A model generated the notes under the pieces. That model saw only the letters and a list, made by a program, of their open reading frames with translations, did not search any database and was not told the DNA's origin. Below are positions 20,030 to 30,560 of a DNA stretch of 64,000 nucleotides, piece after piece. Within the stretch, counting starts at the first letter, position 1. Every line of letters starts with the position of its first letter. The DNA lies in NCBI GenBank assembly GCA_009760855.2, contig WPIO01000308.1, forward strand, positions 38,601 through 102,600, read 5' to 3'. The translations under genes and the position numbers were made by a program. This DNA is from Cristatella mucedo (lineage: Eukaryota > Bryozoa > Phylactolaemata > Cristatellidae).

Positions 20030-20460
20030 TGTCCACAAAGTGGCAAACACCATTCCTGTGTGTCAAGCAGGAGGGTTACATATAGTACACTTTAAGCATG
20101 AGTGGCATTCTTCAGCCAACATACTTCATCTCATGCAACAAAGAGAAAGAGTAAGAAGCAGCAGAGGCTGAATCGAGAGAGCAGTTGAGGTAGTGAGCAG
20201 CATAGAATTAGCAGTTCGGGCGACTGGAAAGGATGAGCCACAGTCGGCAACGACAAGAACGAGAGCAGATGTCGTTAAATAGTAATTCTGGAAGGGAGTT
20301 AGACACTCTAGGACCTGCAAAGCAGAAGTTCTTTTTATCCAATAATAATAAGTCTTCCAACTGAGGAAAAGAACGAGCTGATGCAACGTTCTTACAGGAC
20401 ATGAGAGCATAAGGAGGCTGACACTGGTGAAGTAAAGACTGGTGAGAAGCATTAAAAGTC
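20030..20460 (-). mobile_element. LINE family B 3' part, degenerate
   Basis: Minus strand: CNDICSRS..CRLWLILSS, FCFAGPRVSNSLPELLFNDI and QFQPLYAL-like words, and a tail at 20030-20050 with cactttgtggacatacagac. Together with 19725-19870 it suggests the LINE B plus CTG-rich unit was duplicated here. Confidence 0.65.
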
Positions 20461-20461
20461 T

Positions 20462-21060
20462 CAGAGTTATCTAGGTGTCGTGCTCCACGGAGACCTTCAT
20501 TAGACGACCGCATCAGCTTCACAATCGAGTCTGCCTACTTTCAGCTGCATAACTTTGCTAAAATTTGGGCTTGTTGCGACACGGATACCACGTCTAAATT
20601 GGTCAATGCATTCATTTAATAAACAAATAAATAAAATTCATTTGTATAGCACCCCAAGAGAACCAATCTCTATTCATGCCTCGGGGCTCGAGCTCACGAT
20701 CTCGGCAAGACCTTGGTCCTCGGGACAAGAACCTTACCACTTGGCCAAACCAGCTCGTGGCATGCAGGCTTGACTGCAACTTCCTGCCTCCTGGTTCACC
20801 GGCCTGTGCACTCAGGTGTTCACAGCTGGTAAAAAAAACTCTGCAGCTAGGCTTGTATGCCGTGAGAGTGGCAGCTGCCACATCTCACCATTTCTTGCCG
20901 ACCTGCACTGGCTTCCAGTCAGGCAAAGCATAGACATCGACGGTTCGGTCACTCACTCTTGGGTCTCTTCATTTTGTGATTCCAGCCTACCTATCAGATC
21001 TACTACCCCACTAGGTTAAGTATCTTACGACCTGCTTTTCAGAATCTATTCCTTTGCACC
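20462..21060 (+). mobile_element. LINE family A C-terminal part, interrupted by SINE2
   Basis: 20462-20620 and 20762-21060 are continuous family A sequence (LDDHIS region; then HSWVSS/CRESGSCHISPFLADLHW). The break holds a SINE2. Confidence 0.75.
20622..20760 (-). mobile_element. SINE2 nested in LINE A
   Basis: Body attcatttgtatagcacccc, B-box region tcggggctcgagctcacgat, head accacttggccaaaccagct. Preceded by AAATAAATAAA. Confidence 0.8.
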
Positions 21061-21146
21061 CTAGCCTACACAGAGCCACTGACATTTGATGTGTCGAGCT
21101 GGGCCTTGCCTTGCCCTAGAGGGCAAAGCCTGGGGTCAGCTCCCAG

Positions 21147-21254
21147 ATGCCCAAGGACGTGAACCTGGGTCTGCCTGCTCACTGTCTTTCGGCAGAAGCT
21201 CTCGACTGGTATAGACGTCGACTTCGACTCTACAAGCAGTTACTCAGCAACTAG
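21147..21254 (+). pseudogene. gag-like retroelement fragment
   Basis: 35-codon ORF with CLSAEALDWYRRRLRL, resembling the capsid motif of Ty3/gypsy-type gag (L.G.AL.WY). No other part of a gag or pol is adjacent; it lies between degenerate LINE copies. Confidence 0.45.
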
Positions 21255-21334
21255 CCAGATCTTTGACGGCATAGGCTTCTTGCACTCTGGGAATGGAGCC
21301 GGTGCAACAGCTGTAGGCACTATAACTAAGTAAC

Positions 21335-21795
21335 ATAATGCAATGTATCTCCGTTTGTAACCCCACAAAGTCATCAAGGCCATGTGGGTGTTATGCAGGA
21401 GAGTTCTGTATAGCGCACTCACAGCCTAAGCAGCTTTCGGTATGCATTCGGTAGCTCACAAAATTCGTCTCACGCAACAAAGAGAAAGTTGGAAGCATAG
21501 CTGAGTCAGGAGAGCAGTTGAGGTAGTGAGTAGCATTGAAGTAGCAGCTCAGGATCGCTGAAAGGGATGTGCCATAGTCGGCAGTAGGGGAGTAGTTGTC
21601 ATTGCGTAAGAATTGTGAAAGTGAGTTCCACAGTCGAGGACCTGCAGAGCTAAAGCTTCTGTCGCCAACGGTCTTTAGGAAGAGGAATGGGACAACTGAT
21701 TTCTTGTCCACACGGGACCTGAGGGCGCGAACAGGCTGAAACTGATGCAGCAGTTCGGCTAGGTACGAAGGAGCCAAGTCGTGGCAGCCTTGCGG
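21335..21795 (-). mobile_element. LINE family B 3' end, well preserved
   Basis: Minus strand is open from APSYLAELLHQFQPVRALRS through VPFLFLKTVGDRSFSSAGP, LWNSLSQFL, HYLNCSPDSAMLPTFSLLRE to CECAIQNSPA and stop. The 3' end reaches aatgtatctccgtttgtaac (tail side). Typical 5' truncation at the start of the C-terminal domain. Confidence 0.85.
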
Positions 21796-21799
21796 GTCA

Positions 21800-22700
21800 G
21801 CTGACGTTCAATATTGGCTCTGCCAGCATATCTCCAGTTGAATCAGCTCGAAATCTAGGTGTCATATTCCAAAGCGACCTCTAATTAGACGACCATATCA
21901 GCTCCACAATCAAATCTGCCTATTTTCAGCTTCATAGCATTGCTAAAATTCGGGCTTGTTTAGATAAAGATACCACGTCCAAGTTGGTCCATGCATTCGT
22001 GACATCCGTCTCGACGTCTGCAACTCACTGCTTACTGGCCGACCAGCATTTGCGATGAGGCAATTGCAGCTGGTGCAAAATTCCGCAGCTGGGCTTGTCT
22101 GTCGTGAGCATTGCAGTTGCCACATTACACCACTTCTCTACGACCTGCAGTGGCTACCAGTCAAGCAACGGATTGACTTCAAGGTTTTGTTGCTCACTTT
22201 TAGGTCGCTTAATTATTTGGCTCCAGCTTACCTCTTAGATATACTCCTCCATCAGGCCAAGCATCGTACCACCCGCTTTTTGAAATCCAACAGTTTACAA
22301 ATACCTCGTACAAACGTCAAATCCTTTGGAGACTGTGCGTTTATTTCGTATGCTTCCAAAGCCTGGAACTCCCTCCCGGCCCAGCGTCATAACATCCCCT
22401 GACCAAACCACATTTAAAAAGAACTTAAAAACGCGCCTATTTAGGATAGAATTTAGTGGGTCCCTGAGATTCGTCCTGCATGTGCTTTTGCATTCTGACA
22501 CTGTGCATGCTGCCGCTAACCACATTTGCATGCTGGCCCTGTGCATGTCAACCCTATCCATGCTATTCATTTTGCTAGTTTATCAAGCATGATTTTACTT
22601 ACCAACTAATTGCATTTCCCTTTGCAGCAAATGTAAAGCGCCTAGAGAGAGATTAAGTTCTCTGAGGGTGCTTTATCAAGTGCATTATTATTATGATTAT
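21800..22700 (+). mobile_element. LINE family A 3' third
   Basis: From ISPVESARNLGVIFQSDL to KTRLFRIEFSGSL, 3' UTR, hairpin (gcgcctagagagagattaag) and (ATT)n tail. Two frame breaks. Lies back to back with the family B copy at 21335-21795. Confidence 0.85.
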
Positions 22701-22704
22701 TATT

Positions 22705-22930
22705 AGCGTAAGAACTTTGCTCTGCATCCGTTGCTCAGCCGGCAACCATCCTAGCACTTTTAGCAAAGGAGACACGTGCTCAAACCACTGGGACTTGAAG
22801 ACCAGCCTTGCAGCCATATTCAAAGTCGGCTGCTGTGGCCTAATAGCTTTCTTTGGCAGCCCAGCCAATAGAGAGTTACAATGAGTTAAGCTGAGAGTGA
22901 GCTGCTGACAGCAGATTTTGGGCAGCCCTT
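22705..22930 (-). mobile_element. LINE family B fragment
   Basis: Minus strand THCNSLLAGLPKKAIRPQQP, NMAARLVFKSQWFEHVSPLL, LGWLPAEQRMQSKVLTL: the block upstream of the KARHGLAPSY region. Its end abuts the (ATT)n tail of the preceding LINE A. Confidence 0.8.
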
Positions 22931-22989
22931 GCAGACTTATCTTGCACTGCAATAGTTTACTGTGCCACTACTGTTAACTGCGATCATCC

Positions 22990-23288
22990 CTGTACACTTG
23001 TTTAGTCCAGCTTTGCCTAGGGCATGTGTGTTTTATATAAAGGGTTGTGTACTCGGTCTATCGCCCTTGAGCCACTGTTGCCGGAGGGCATTCATAGCTA
23101 CCATGATATTACTCACCACTCAATTGCATTTTCTTTAGCAGCAAATGTAAAGCGTCTAGAAAAAGATTGAGTTTTCCGAGGGCGCTTTATCAAATGCGTT
23201 ATTATTATTATTAACATTATTACCAAGATCCGGCATAGATAGTAGGTGGCTGTAGCAGGGATAGGCTAGCACCTGTGAACCAGGTGTG
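22990..23288 (+). mobile_element. Partial second copy of the LTR-like element
   Basis: tgtgtgttttatataaaggg, ttgtgtactcggtctatcgc and catagatagtaggtggctgt match the right half of the 731-bp element at 45388-46118. It is interrupted by a family A tail at about 23100-23215. It lacks the left half. Confidence 0.6.
23100..23215 (+). mobile_element. LINE family A tail nested in the LTR-like element
   Basis: atgatattactcaccactca, gcagcaaatgtaaagcgtct, (ATT)n. LTR-like sequence resumes with taccaagatccggcatag. Confidence 0.75.
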
Positions 23289-23690
23289 GTTCGATTGTAT
23301 GCAGCCTCCTCTGATAAGCCGCTAGTGAACATATGTTAGAAGCATCACCGAGAGGGGCCAGTGCACAGCTGCTGTCCGCCTGTGATGTGACGTTGACACA
23401 GGCCGGTAACCTGCTGGTGAATAGATGGCGGATTCACCATCGGGTCAGCCTGCTTACAGTTGTGGTCCTCCTAGATGAGTCATCCGGGTCAACCAGGGGA
23501 CAACAGGAGTCGAGGAGAGGAGAGTCGAGTGGCAGAAGGGGGCGATGGGAGCCGTGGGTCCTTCGGCTCCACGCATCGCATAATAAACTGGAGTTGTTGG
23601 GCGTCGGCTGGCTCTCTGCTGTGCGAATTGAACGACGCCAGGTTACAAGTTTACCTATACCTTGTAGGATCGTGACAACCTTTAGAGACC
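23289..23690. other. No gene recognised
   Basis: Moderately GC-rich. The 126-codon ORF at 23333-23713 runs into the following LINE and shows no domain. It could be internal sequence of the LTR element, but nothing proves it. Confidence 0.35.
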
Positions 23691-23699
23691 GTACCTTTG

Positions 23700-24130
23700 T
23701 TTTGTTTAATTGAGTGATGATGAAAGCATACTGGTTATAGGCAAGCCAAGTTTGATTCGGAAATTGGAAACATTAAAGCCTACAATCAGCTCTGCCAGCA
23801 TTCGCTTTGTTGAATCTGCACGAAATCTAGGCGTCCTGTTCAAAATTAAAATTTCATTAGACAACCACATCAACTTCACAGTCAAGTCTGCATACTTTCT
23901 GCTTCGCATAATTGTTAAAATTCGGGCTTGTTTAGACCGAGATATCACGACCAAATTGGTCTATGTAATTGTGGCATCGTGGCTTGACAGTTGCAACTTC
24001 TTGCTTTCAGGTCTACCGGCCTGTGCAACCAGGTTCTTACAGGTGGTGCAAAACTCTGCAGCTAGGCTCGTCTGTTGTGAGCTATGCAGTTGCTACATTA
24101 CACCACTTCTTGACTTGTTACATCACACCA
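23700..24130 (+). mobile_element. LINE family A, internal fragment of the C-terminal domain
   Basis: Open for 160 codons: SARNLGVLFKIKISLDNHIN, ACLDRDITTKLVYVIVASWL, CATRFLQVVQNSAARLVCC. It lacks the WNSLP block and 3' end, and sits immediately before the 5' part of another copy. Confidence 0.8.
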
Positions 24131-24189
24131 CTTGTACACACCCTTGTACAACACACCATTTCTTGCCTTCTTTATTTGACCGTATCACG

Positions 24190-27100
24190 TAAGAAATTAC
24201 GTGCCTATGGATATCTAAAAGCTTATCGCTTCGGGTTGCTGGGTCTCCCACACCGGCTGCTGCCTTAGCTACGCCGGCGGCTAGTAACCTGCATGTTACT
24301 TATAATCGTCTACAGCTGTTATCGCATCGTCATCGTTGATCAAATGCATTCCTAGATATTAATGTTGTTGCCAAGATTCATGAACTATGCATTAACGGAA
24401 GAAAAACACCCTGTAGCCGCCACAGTTGTTGGAACCGCCAGGTCAGAAGCCGCTCGTTGAACTGGAACTGCTAGCTGAGTACCCGCTCGTTCGGTATTCC
24501 TAGCATTGTCTCGAAGCGCTCAGCATGCTCCCCCACATGCCTCACTGTAAATCTCTCTAACTTAGTGGTAATCAGGCCTGTTGCACCTCCTTCAGCCAGA
24601 CTTAAAGCTTGCCTTTGAAATCCTCGCTCAATGTGCCATAAACCTCTGGTAATAAGCAACCTTGTTTCTGAAAAAGGTATCGACCTGCTCACCATCACTG
24701 AAGCTTGGCTAAAGTCGATAAACTGCCCGACAATTAAAGACGCAACCCCCTTGTTCTTTCACTTCTCTAGTTCAATCAAAACTGGAGGTGGAGTTGCTAT
24801 TATCATGTGCTCAAAATTCAACTTCAAGCCATTTGCAGTACTCTCGAAGCAGTCTTTTAAATCAATTGTCTTACTCTCATCCGAAAACAAGCTACCGATA
24901 GTGACAGTAGTCTATCGCTCACCAGGTACCAAATCCCCACAAGGCCCGCCACGGCTTGGCTCCTTCGTACCTAGCTGAACTGCTGCATCAGTTTCAGCCT
25001 GTTCGTGCCCTCAGGTCCTAGGTGGACAATGAATTAGCTGTCCAATTCCTCTGCTTAAAGACAGTTGGCGACAGAAGCTTTAGCTCTGCAGGTCCTAGAC
25101 TGTGGAACTCGCTTCCACAATTCTTGTGCAACGACAACTACTCTCCAACTGCCGACTATGGCACATCTTTTTCACCGGTCCTGAGCTGCTACTTCTATGC
25201 TACTCACTACCTCAACTGCTCTCCTAACTCTGCTATGCTTCCCACTTTCTCTTTGTTGCGTGAGACGAAGTCTGTTGGCTACCGAATGCGTAAAGACAGC
25301 CGCTTAGGCTGTGAGTGCGCTATACAAAACTCTCCTGCGTAACACCCACATTGTCTTTATGACTTTGTGGAGTTACTGACGGAGATACATTACATTAAAT
25401 CCTCATTTATGTCAGATTTCTCATTTCGATTCTGTGTGCAGGAAATCGATCCTTCCTTGTTATGGTGATTTCAACGTTCACTTAGAAAACTTATCTGATG
25501 CTTTCAGTGCCGAATATCGTGCATTGACTGACTCGTTGTCTCTTGTGGCTCATGTGCATGGCCCCACTCACATCAAGGGTTACATGCTCGACTAGATTTT
25601 CTTATACAACTGCACTTTGTCATCACCAATTAGTAACAAATTCTGCTTATCTGCCAACGTGTAGATCTCATTCAATCTACAGTATGGTCCCACCTCCTCC
25701 TCTAAAATAACCTGTGAATCGCGAAACCTCAAAACCCTTGACATCGATGCTGTCCGTGCAAGAATATCTGCTTCAACTCTGCTGCTCAGTTCTCCCTCAG
25801 ATCTGTCTTCATTGGTAGATAGCTACAACACGACACTAGCTGACACGTTCGACGAGTTTGCACCTCTGACAAAGCGCACTACCTGCCCCGGCCCAGACGT
25901 CCTACGGTTTACCATAGACGTTAAACTAGCCAGGTCTACTAAGTGAAAGCTTGAAAAAACATACAAAAGATCTGGACTGACTGTCCACCGACAGGCATAT
26001 GAAGGCCACTGTAGGTCGTACCAATTGATCCTAGCAAAGGCCAAGTCTACCTTCTATGAAAATATTGTTGAATCACAGGTGCACAATCCAAAAATGCTGA
26101 TGTCGACGATTAACCATCTCATCAACCGCTCCCAGATTCGCTCCATACCTGGTGATCCTTGTGATAATCTAACCGATCGCATCTTTCGATTAATTGTGCA
26201 GAAGATAGACAAGATCAGGGAATCCATCCCTGCGATGACAACCTCCCCACTAGAATGCTGTTCCCCGATTCCAGGCTGCACCTCATGTCTACCTTTGAGC
26301 AGGTCACAAGTGATCTAGTCCTGAAGTTCGTATCTCTATCATAGAAGACAACAAGTCCTCTGGACCCTATTCTCAATGTCCTGCGCCTACGTTGCATTGA
26401 TCTCCTGCTGCCATGCATAACCAACATCATTAACATGTCATTAGCCTCAGGTCATGTGCCAATACCTTTCAAACAAGCTGTAGACAGGCCACTTCTCAAG
26501 AAAGCGACACTCGATCCAGAGAACTTGAGCAACTACCGCCCAGTCTCCCTTCTACCATTTCTAGCAAAGACACTGGAACGGGTTGTGGCACACCAGCTGA
26601 ACTAATATATCGAAACTTCACACCTTGCTAGTAAGTTCCAGTCTTGCTTTAAAACTAATCACTCCACAGAGTCAGCATTTTTTATGGTATACAACGACCT
26701 ACTTAGGAATGCAGACATGAGTAGAGTGCCTCTGCTTGTCTTGCTCGATCTTTCGGCAACTTTTGATGCTATCGATCACAAAATTCTTCTAGAGCGCCTC
26801 TCATCTCGCTTGGGCATCACTGGCACTGCTCTGCAGTGGTTCAGGGCCTATTTCAGTGGGAGACTCCAGAGTATCGACGTGAATAGACAAAGATCATCTG
26901 AGGTACCTCTGAAATATGGGGTACCTCAGGGCTCCATGCTAGGTCCGGTTCTTTTCACGGTTTATACTCTGCCTCTTGCTGATGTGATTGCCAAGCACAA
27001 TCTAGGCTTTCACTTCTATGGGGATGACACTCAGCTGTACCTTTGCTTTGATCCCTCCCAGCCTTCGAGCTCCTCGAATTCTCTCAAATCACTTGCTGCA

Positions 27101-28078
27101 TGTATTGATGACATCCGCACATGGATGGCATCAAATTTTCTATTACTAAACGATGATAAAACTAACTTACTAGTTATGGGCAAACCCAGTGCGATTCACA
27201 AATTGGAAAGGCTGACGCTCAAAATGGCTCGGCCATCATATCACCTGTTGAATCAGCTCGAAATCTAGGTGTCACATTCGAAAGCGACCTTGTGTTATAC
27301 GACCATGTCAGCTCCACAGTCAAATCTTCCTATTTTCAGCCACATAACATTGCTAAAATTCGGGCTTGTTGAGATAAGGATACCACGTCAGAGTTGGTCC
27401 ATGCATTCGTGACATCCCGTCTCGACTTTGGCAACTCACTTCTTACTGGCCTACCAGCATGAGCGATCAGGCGATTGCAGCTGGTGCGAAACTCTGCAGC
27501 TAGGCTTGTCTGTCGTGTGCATCGCAGATGCCACGTTACACCACTTCTCGCCGACCTGCACTGGCTACCAGTCAAGCAACGTATTGACTTCAAGGTTTTG
27601 TCGCCAACTTTTAGGTCACTTCATTCTTTGGCTCCAGCCTATCTCTCAGATATACTCCCCATCAGGCCAAGCATCGCACCACCTGCTTTTCGGACTCATG
27701 CAGTTTACCAATACCTCGTACATACCTCAAATCCTTTGGAGACCGTGGCTTTAGTTTGTATGCTCCCAAATGCTGGAACTCCCTCCGACTTGCGTCAGAA
27801 CATCCCCTGACCTGACCACATTTAAAAAGAACTTAAAAACACCTATTTAGGACAGCATTAAGTGGGACCCCGTGAGTCGTCCTCCATGTGCTTATGCATG
27901 CTGACCCTGTGCATGCCACTCCTAACCATGTTATTCATTTTGTTTGTTTATCAAGCATGGTGTTACTTACCACTCATTTGCATTTCTCTTTGCAGCAAAT
28001 GTAAAGTGCCTAGAGTAAGATTGCGTTCTCTGAGGGTTCTCTATAAAGTGCATTATTGTTATTATTATTATTATTGCT
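24190..28078 (+). mobile_element. LINE family A, near full-length reference copy
   Basis: Order of parts: presumed 5' region (cgtaagaaattacgtgccta), APE endonuclease (GIDLLTITEAWLKS, TGGGVAIIM, VTVVYRSPGTKS, then MG/GDFNVH-type block and LVAHVHGPTHIKG), linker, RT (LLVLLDLSATFDAIDHKILL; YGVPQGSMLGPVLFTVYTLP; YGDD box), C-terminal domain (LHWLPVKQRIDFKVL), 3' UTR, hairpin and (ATT)n. It carries many frameshifts and stops and cannot encode an enzyme now. Family B is inserted at 24937-25396. APE, RT and the WNSLP-type C-terminus place it in the CR1/L2/Rex1 (Jockey-superfamily) group. No ORF1 is recognised. Confidence 0.9.
24937..25396 (+). mobile_element. LINE family B inserted in the LINE A endonuclease
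   Basis: Starts ccacaaggcccgccacggct, encodes QFLCLKTVGDRSFSSAGPRL to CECAIQNSPA and stop, ends gagatacattacatt. Flanked by AAATCC at 24931-24936 and 25397-25402. The uninterrupted sequence at 55425-55450 shows the pre-insertion site, so both ends are exact. Confidence 0.9.
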
Positions 28079-28770
28079 GACTTTCGAAGTCCCCCAGTCA
28101 AGCAATGCATCGGCCATAAGTTTTTCACCCTCTTTTAGATCCCTTTGTTTTTAGCTCCAGCTATCCATACCTATGATCTACCATAAGTACTCCATGGCAG
28201 GCTAAGAATCCTAATGCTCATGTTTCGGAATGTAATTGTTTACCAATACCTCATAGGAACCTCACATCCTTTGGAGACCATGCCTTCAATTCGCATGCTC
28301 CCAAAGCCTGGAACACACTTCGACTGGTGTCACGATATCCCCTGACTAGATTAAATTTGCAAAAAAGCTAACATCTAATTACGACAGCATTTAGTGGGTC
28401 CATCTGATTCGTTCTTAATGTGCTTATGCATGCTGAAACTGTGCATACGGACACTAGCCATATTTGCATGCTGACTTTGTGCATGGTACCTCTAACCATG
28501 TCATAGTTATTGTCAATGAGCATGCTACCACTAGCCATTCAATTTTGCATCCTCTAAAACAAAAGCAAAAATCAAGTGCCTAGAAAGAGAATGAGGTTTT
28601 TGAGGATGCTACATCAAATATACAAATTATATGATTATGATTATTATTATCATTGAGCATGCTGCACTCACCATTTGATCTCGCTTACTTTAAAGCAAAT
28701 GTAAAGTGCCTAGAAAGAGATTGAGTTCTCTGAGGTCGCTACATCAAATATATTATTATTATCATTAGTA
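28079..28770 (+). mobile_element. LINE family A, two degenerate 3' ends
   Basis: 28079-28650 carries C-terminal domain remnants (ccagtcaagcaatgcat, gcatgctcccaaagcctgga), the 3' UTR and hairpin; 28655-28770 is a bare tail with a complete hairpin (gtaaagtgcctagaaagaga) and ATT repeats. Confidence 0.75.
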
Positions 28771-28775
28771 TAATA

Positions 28776-28872
28776 ATAATAATAATAATGCACTTGATAA
28801 AGCGCCCACAGAGAACTCAATCTCTTTCTAGGCGCTTTACATTCACTGCAGAAGGAAACGCGATTTAATGGT
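28776..28872 (-). mobile_element. LINE family A tail
   Basis: (AAT)n followed by gcacttgataaagcgcccac and the antisense hairpin block, ending gtttc; it abuts the 3' side of gene 3 and faces the preceding tail. Confidence 0.85.
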
Positions 28873-28951
28873 GAGTAATATATTTGTTTTATTACAGTAG
28901 CAGTGTTTGCATAAAGAAAGCCGAGCTCCAGCAGGAGCTAGCATAGCCTAC

Positions 28952-29075
28952 CTGCACTCGAGGTCCGACTGCTGCCTCCACTGGCTCCACTCACGGCAGC
29001 CACTGTGGAGTCGCTGCCCTGTGTCTGTGTCTGCATCTGAGCATCTTCGGACAGACTGCTGCTCCTGCACCCCAT
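28952..29075 (-). CDS. FRS2-like gene 3, PTB-less first exon
   Basis: Third copy of the family. ATG at 29075-29073 starts MGCRSSSLSEDAQMQ; a further 26 codons (including a TVAAVSG stretch similar to the VPAAVSG of gene 2) lead to SAG and the donor GTGCAG/GTAGG at 28952/28951. It is 41 codons plus one base, the same phase 1 as gene 1. The start context, acceptor-like CATTTCAG and E-box (TCACGTGA, 29105-29112) are all kept. The whole PTB domain and tyrosine tail are missing, without loss of frame. No exon 2 is visible downstream, where LINE tails begin within 80 bp. It could be a decoy lipidated peptide, a processed remnant or a pseudogene; I cannot decide. Confidence 0.5.
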
Positions 29076-29342
29076 GACCTCTGAAATGAGCTGAGGCAGT
29101 ATGGTCACGTGAGACCATGCCTAGCAAGATCTTAACTCTCGGATCGCAGGCCTGTCCGAGACCAGGAACAGCAAATGTTTAGAAAGTAACGAAACTAGTC
29201 GTACGACTTGGTAAAACAATAGCGAGCAGCTGCTATTATGGCTGCTGCTGGAGTGAAAGTGCAGCAGAACTGGGGCCCACGGTGGATGGACAGCACCTCT
29301 GTGGGAAGGCCACTACTAGGGGCAAGCAGCTGAGAGAGATGG

Positions 29343-29412
<70 letters not shown>

Positions 29413-29640
29413 CAGGAGTCAGTCTGGAGCAACCGAAGCCAGAGCAGCAGGAGATGGCAGCAGCAGTGAGAGCAGTTGCACTGAGAGATGTAGCCACAGC
29501 AGCAGCAGCACTGCAAATGTAATGGATCTCAGTCTGTTAAGTCTACTAAGCAGCAAAGACTATGCATGCGTGTGTGTTAGGCAGCAGCATTTCTTATCGA
29601 ACACTCACCACAGCATTCCTTAGAATTTGTAAACTAGCCT
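29076..29640 (-). promoter_or_regulatory. 5' region of gene 3, including a (CT)n microsatellite
   Basis: On the minus strand it runs: family B-like tail (agtagacttaacagactgag), CTG-rich stretch, (CT)n (29346-29411), cagctgcttgcccctagtag, ggccttcccacagaggtgct, ccaagtcgtacgactagttt, then the E-box. This is the same order as upstream of gene 1, so the segment duplicated together with the exon. Confidence 0.6.
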
Positions 29641-30560
29641 AAGCACCCATGTTCATCATCAGCTTAAGTGGCCTAAGGTCTTCTTGGTAGCACTTTTAAG
29701 GGCGAATTACAAGAATTTAGCCACCACATAAAGAGGGAGCTAGTTAGATTTCGTAGAGCCTCCAACCAGGGCAGACAGTCCCTAATCCTACATAGGGATT
29801 GAACGTGATGGCCAGCTGTGGAGGCTCTCTTCTCAACGAAGCTCTATAAATGTAGGCAGTTGTTTAAGATGATACCTAGTTTCTGAGCAGGCAGTGACAG
29901 CTGCACAACACCATTACCAGTTAGAATAGCAAAGTGTTCATGTCTGGCCCCATGCTTGGTGTGCCCTATAAGTAGCTGTTTTATTGTAGTTTAGTTCAAA
30001 GAAATTAAAGAAAATACCAGCTGTTTTAACAGCCTCTTTTTGTATAGCGACAGAAGAACCTTTACGGCTATCACCACCGCTTGCAGTGGCGATAAAGGAT
30101 CGCCCACCGCAGGATTCGAACCCACGACCTCGTGGCCAAGGTCGTGAAAAGCAACCGCCTTACCTAAATTAGCCCGCATCCAGGATCAAATTTCTGCAAG
30201 ACTAACATTCAGTAACAATCTGTTGCTGCAGCAGATTCCAACGGTTTTAATAAAAATTACCCATGAGTATTGGCAGGTTTAAAGTAAGAGCCTATTCCAT
30301 TGGCCCAAATGATTTTCCCTCGAGATTCCATATCAATGGAGAACAGCAACCGGCCAAGGACCCTTGAGGAACTCCGCATGTGACTGGTCAGGTGGATTAG
30401 ACCTGACCCCACACGTCACAGATTGATAACGATCAGATAGGTACGATTTAAATCAATCCAGTGCCTCCCCTGCTAAACCAATAGTTCTCAATCGTTGAAG
30501 TAGGCCATCGTGATCAATGTAGTCAATAACTCTAGCAGCGCTAGGGCACGTGACATACTA
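29640..30560 (-). mobile_element. LINE family B RT region, degenerate, split by SINE1
   Basis: Minus strand of 30330-30560 reads VIDYIDHDGLLQRLR, GLAGEALD, FKSYLSDRYQSVTCGV: the RT block after motif A. 29640-30000 holds HTKHGARHEHFAI and VQLSLPAQKLGIIL-like words similar to the family B piece at 62.6 kb. The assignment to family B rather than a third family is tentative. Confidence 0.6.
30018..30175 (-). mobile_element. SINE1
   Basis: caacagcctctttttgtata-type 3' body, stem-loop (ctatcaccaccgcttgcagt), B-box (ggattcgaacccacgacct), A-box end ccgccttacctaa. Inserted in a LINE RT fragment. Confidence 0.85.

Noticed and set aside
30330-30560. Independent third LINE family
   Set aside because: The RT words are compatible with family B, for which no better copy of this region is in the window; a separate family is not needed.
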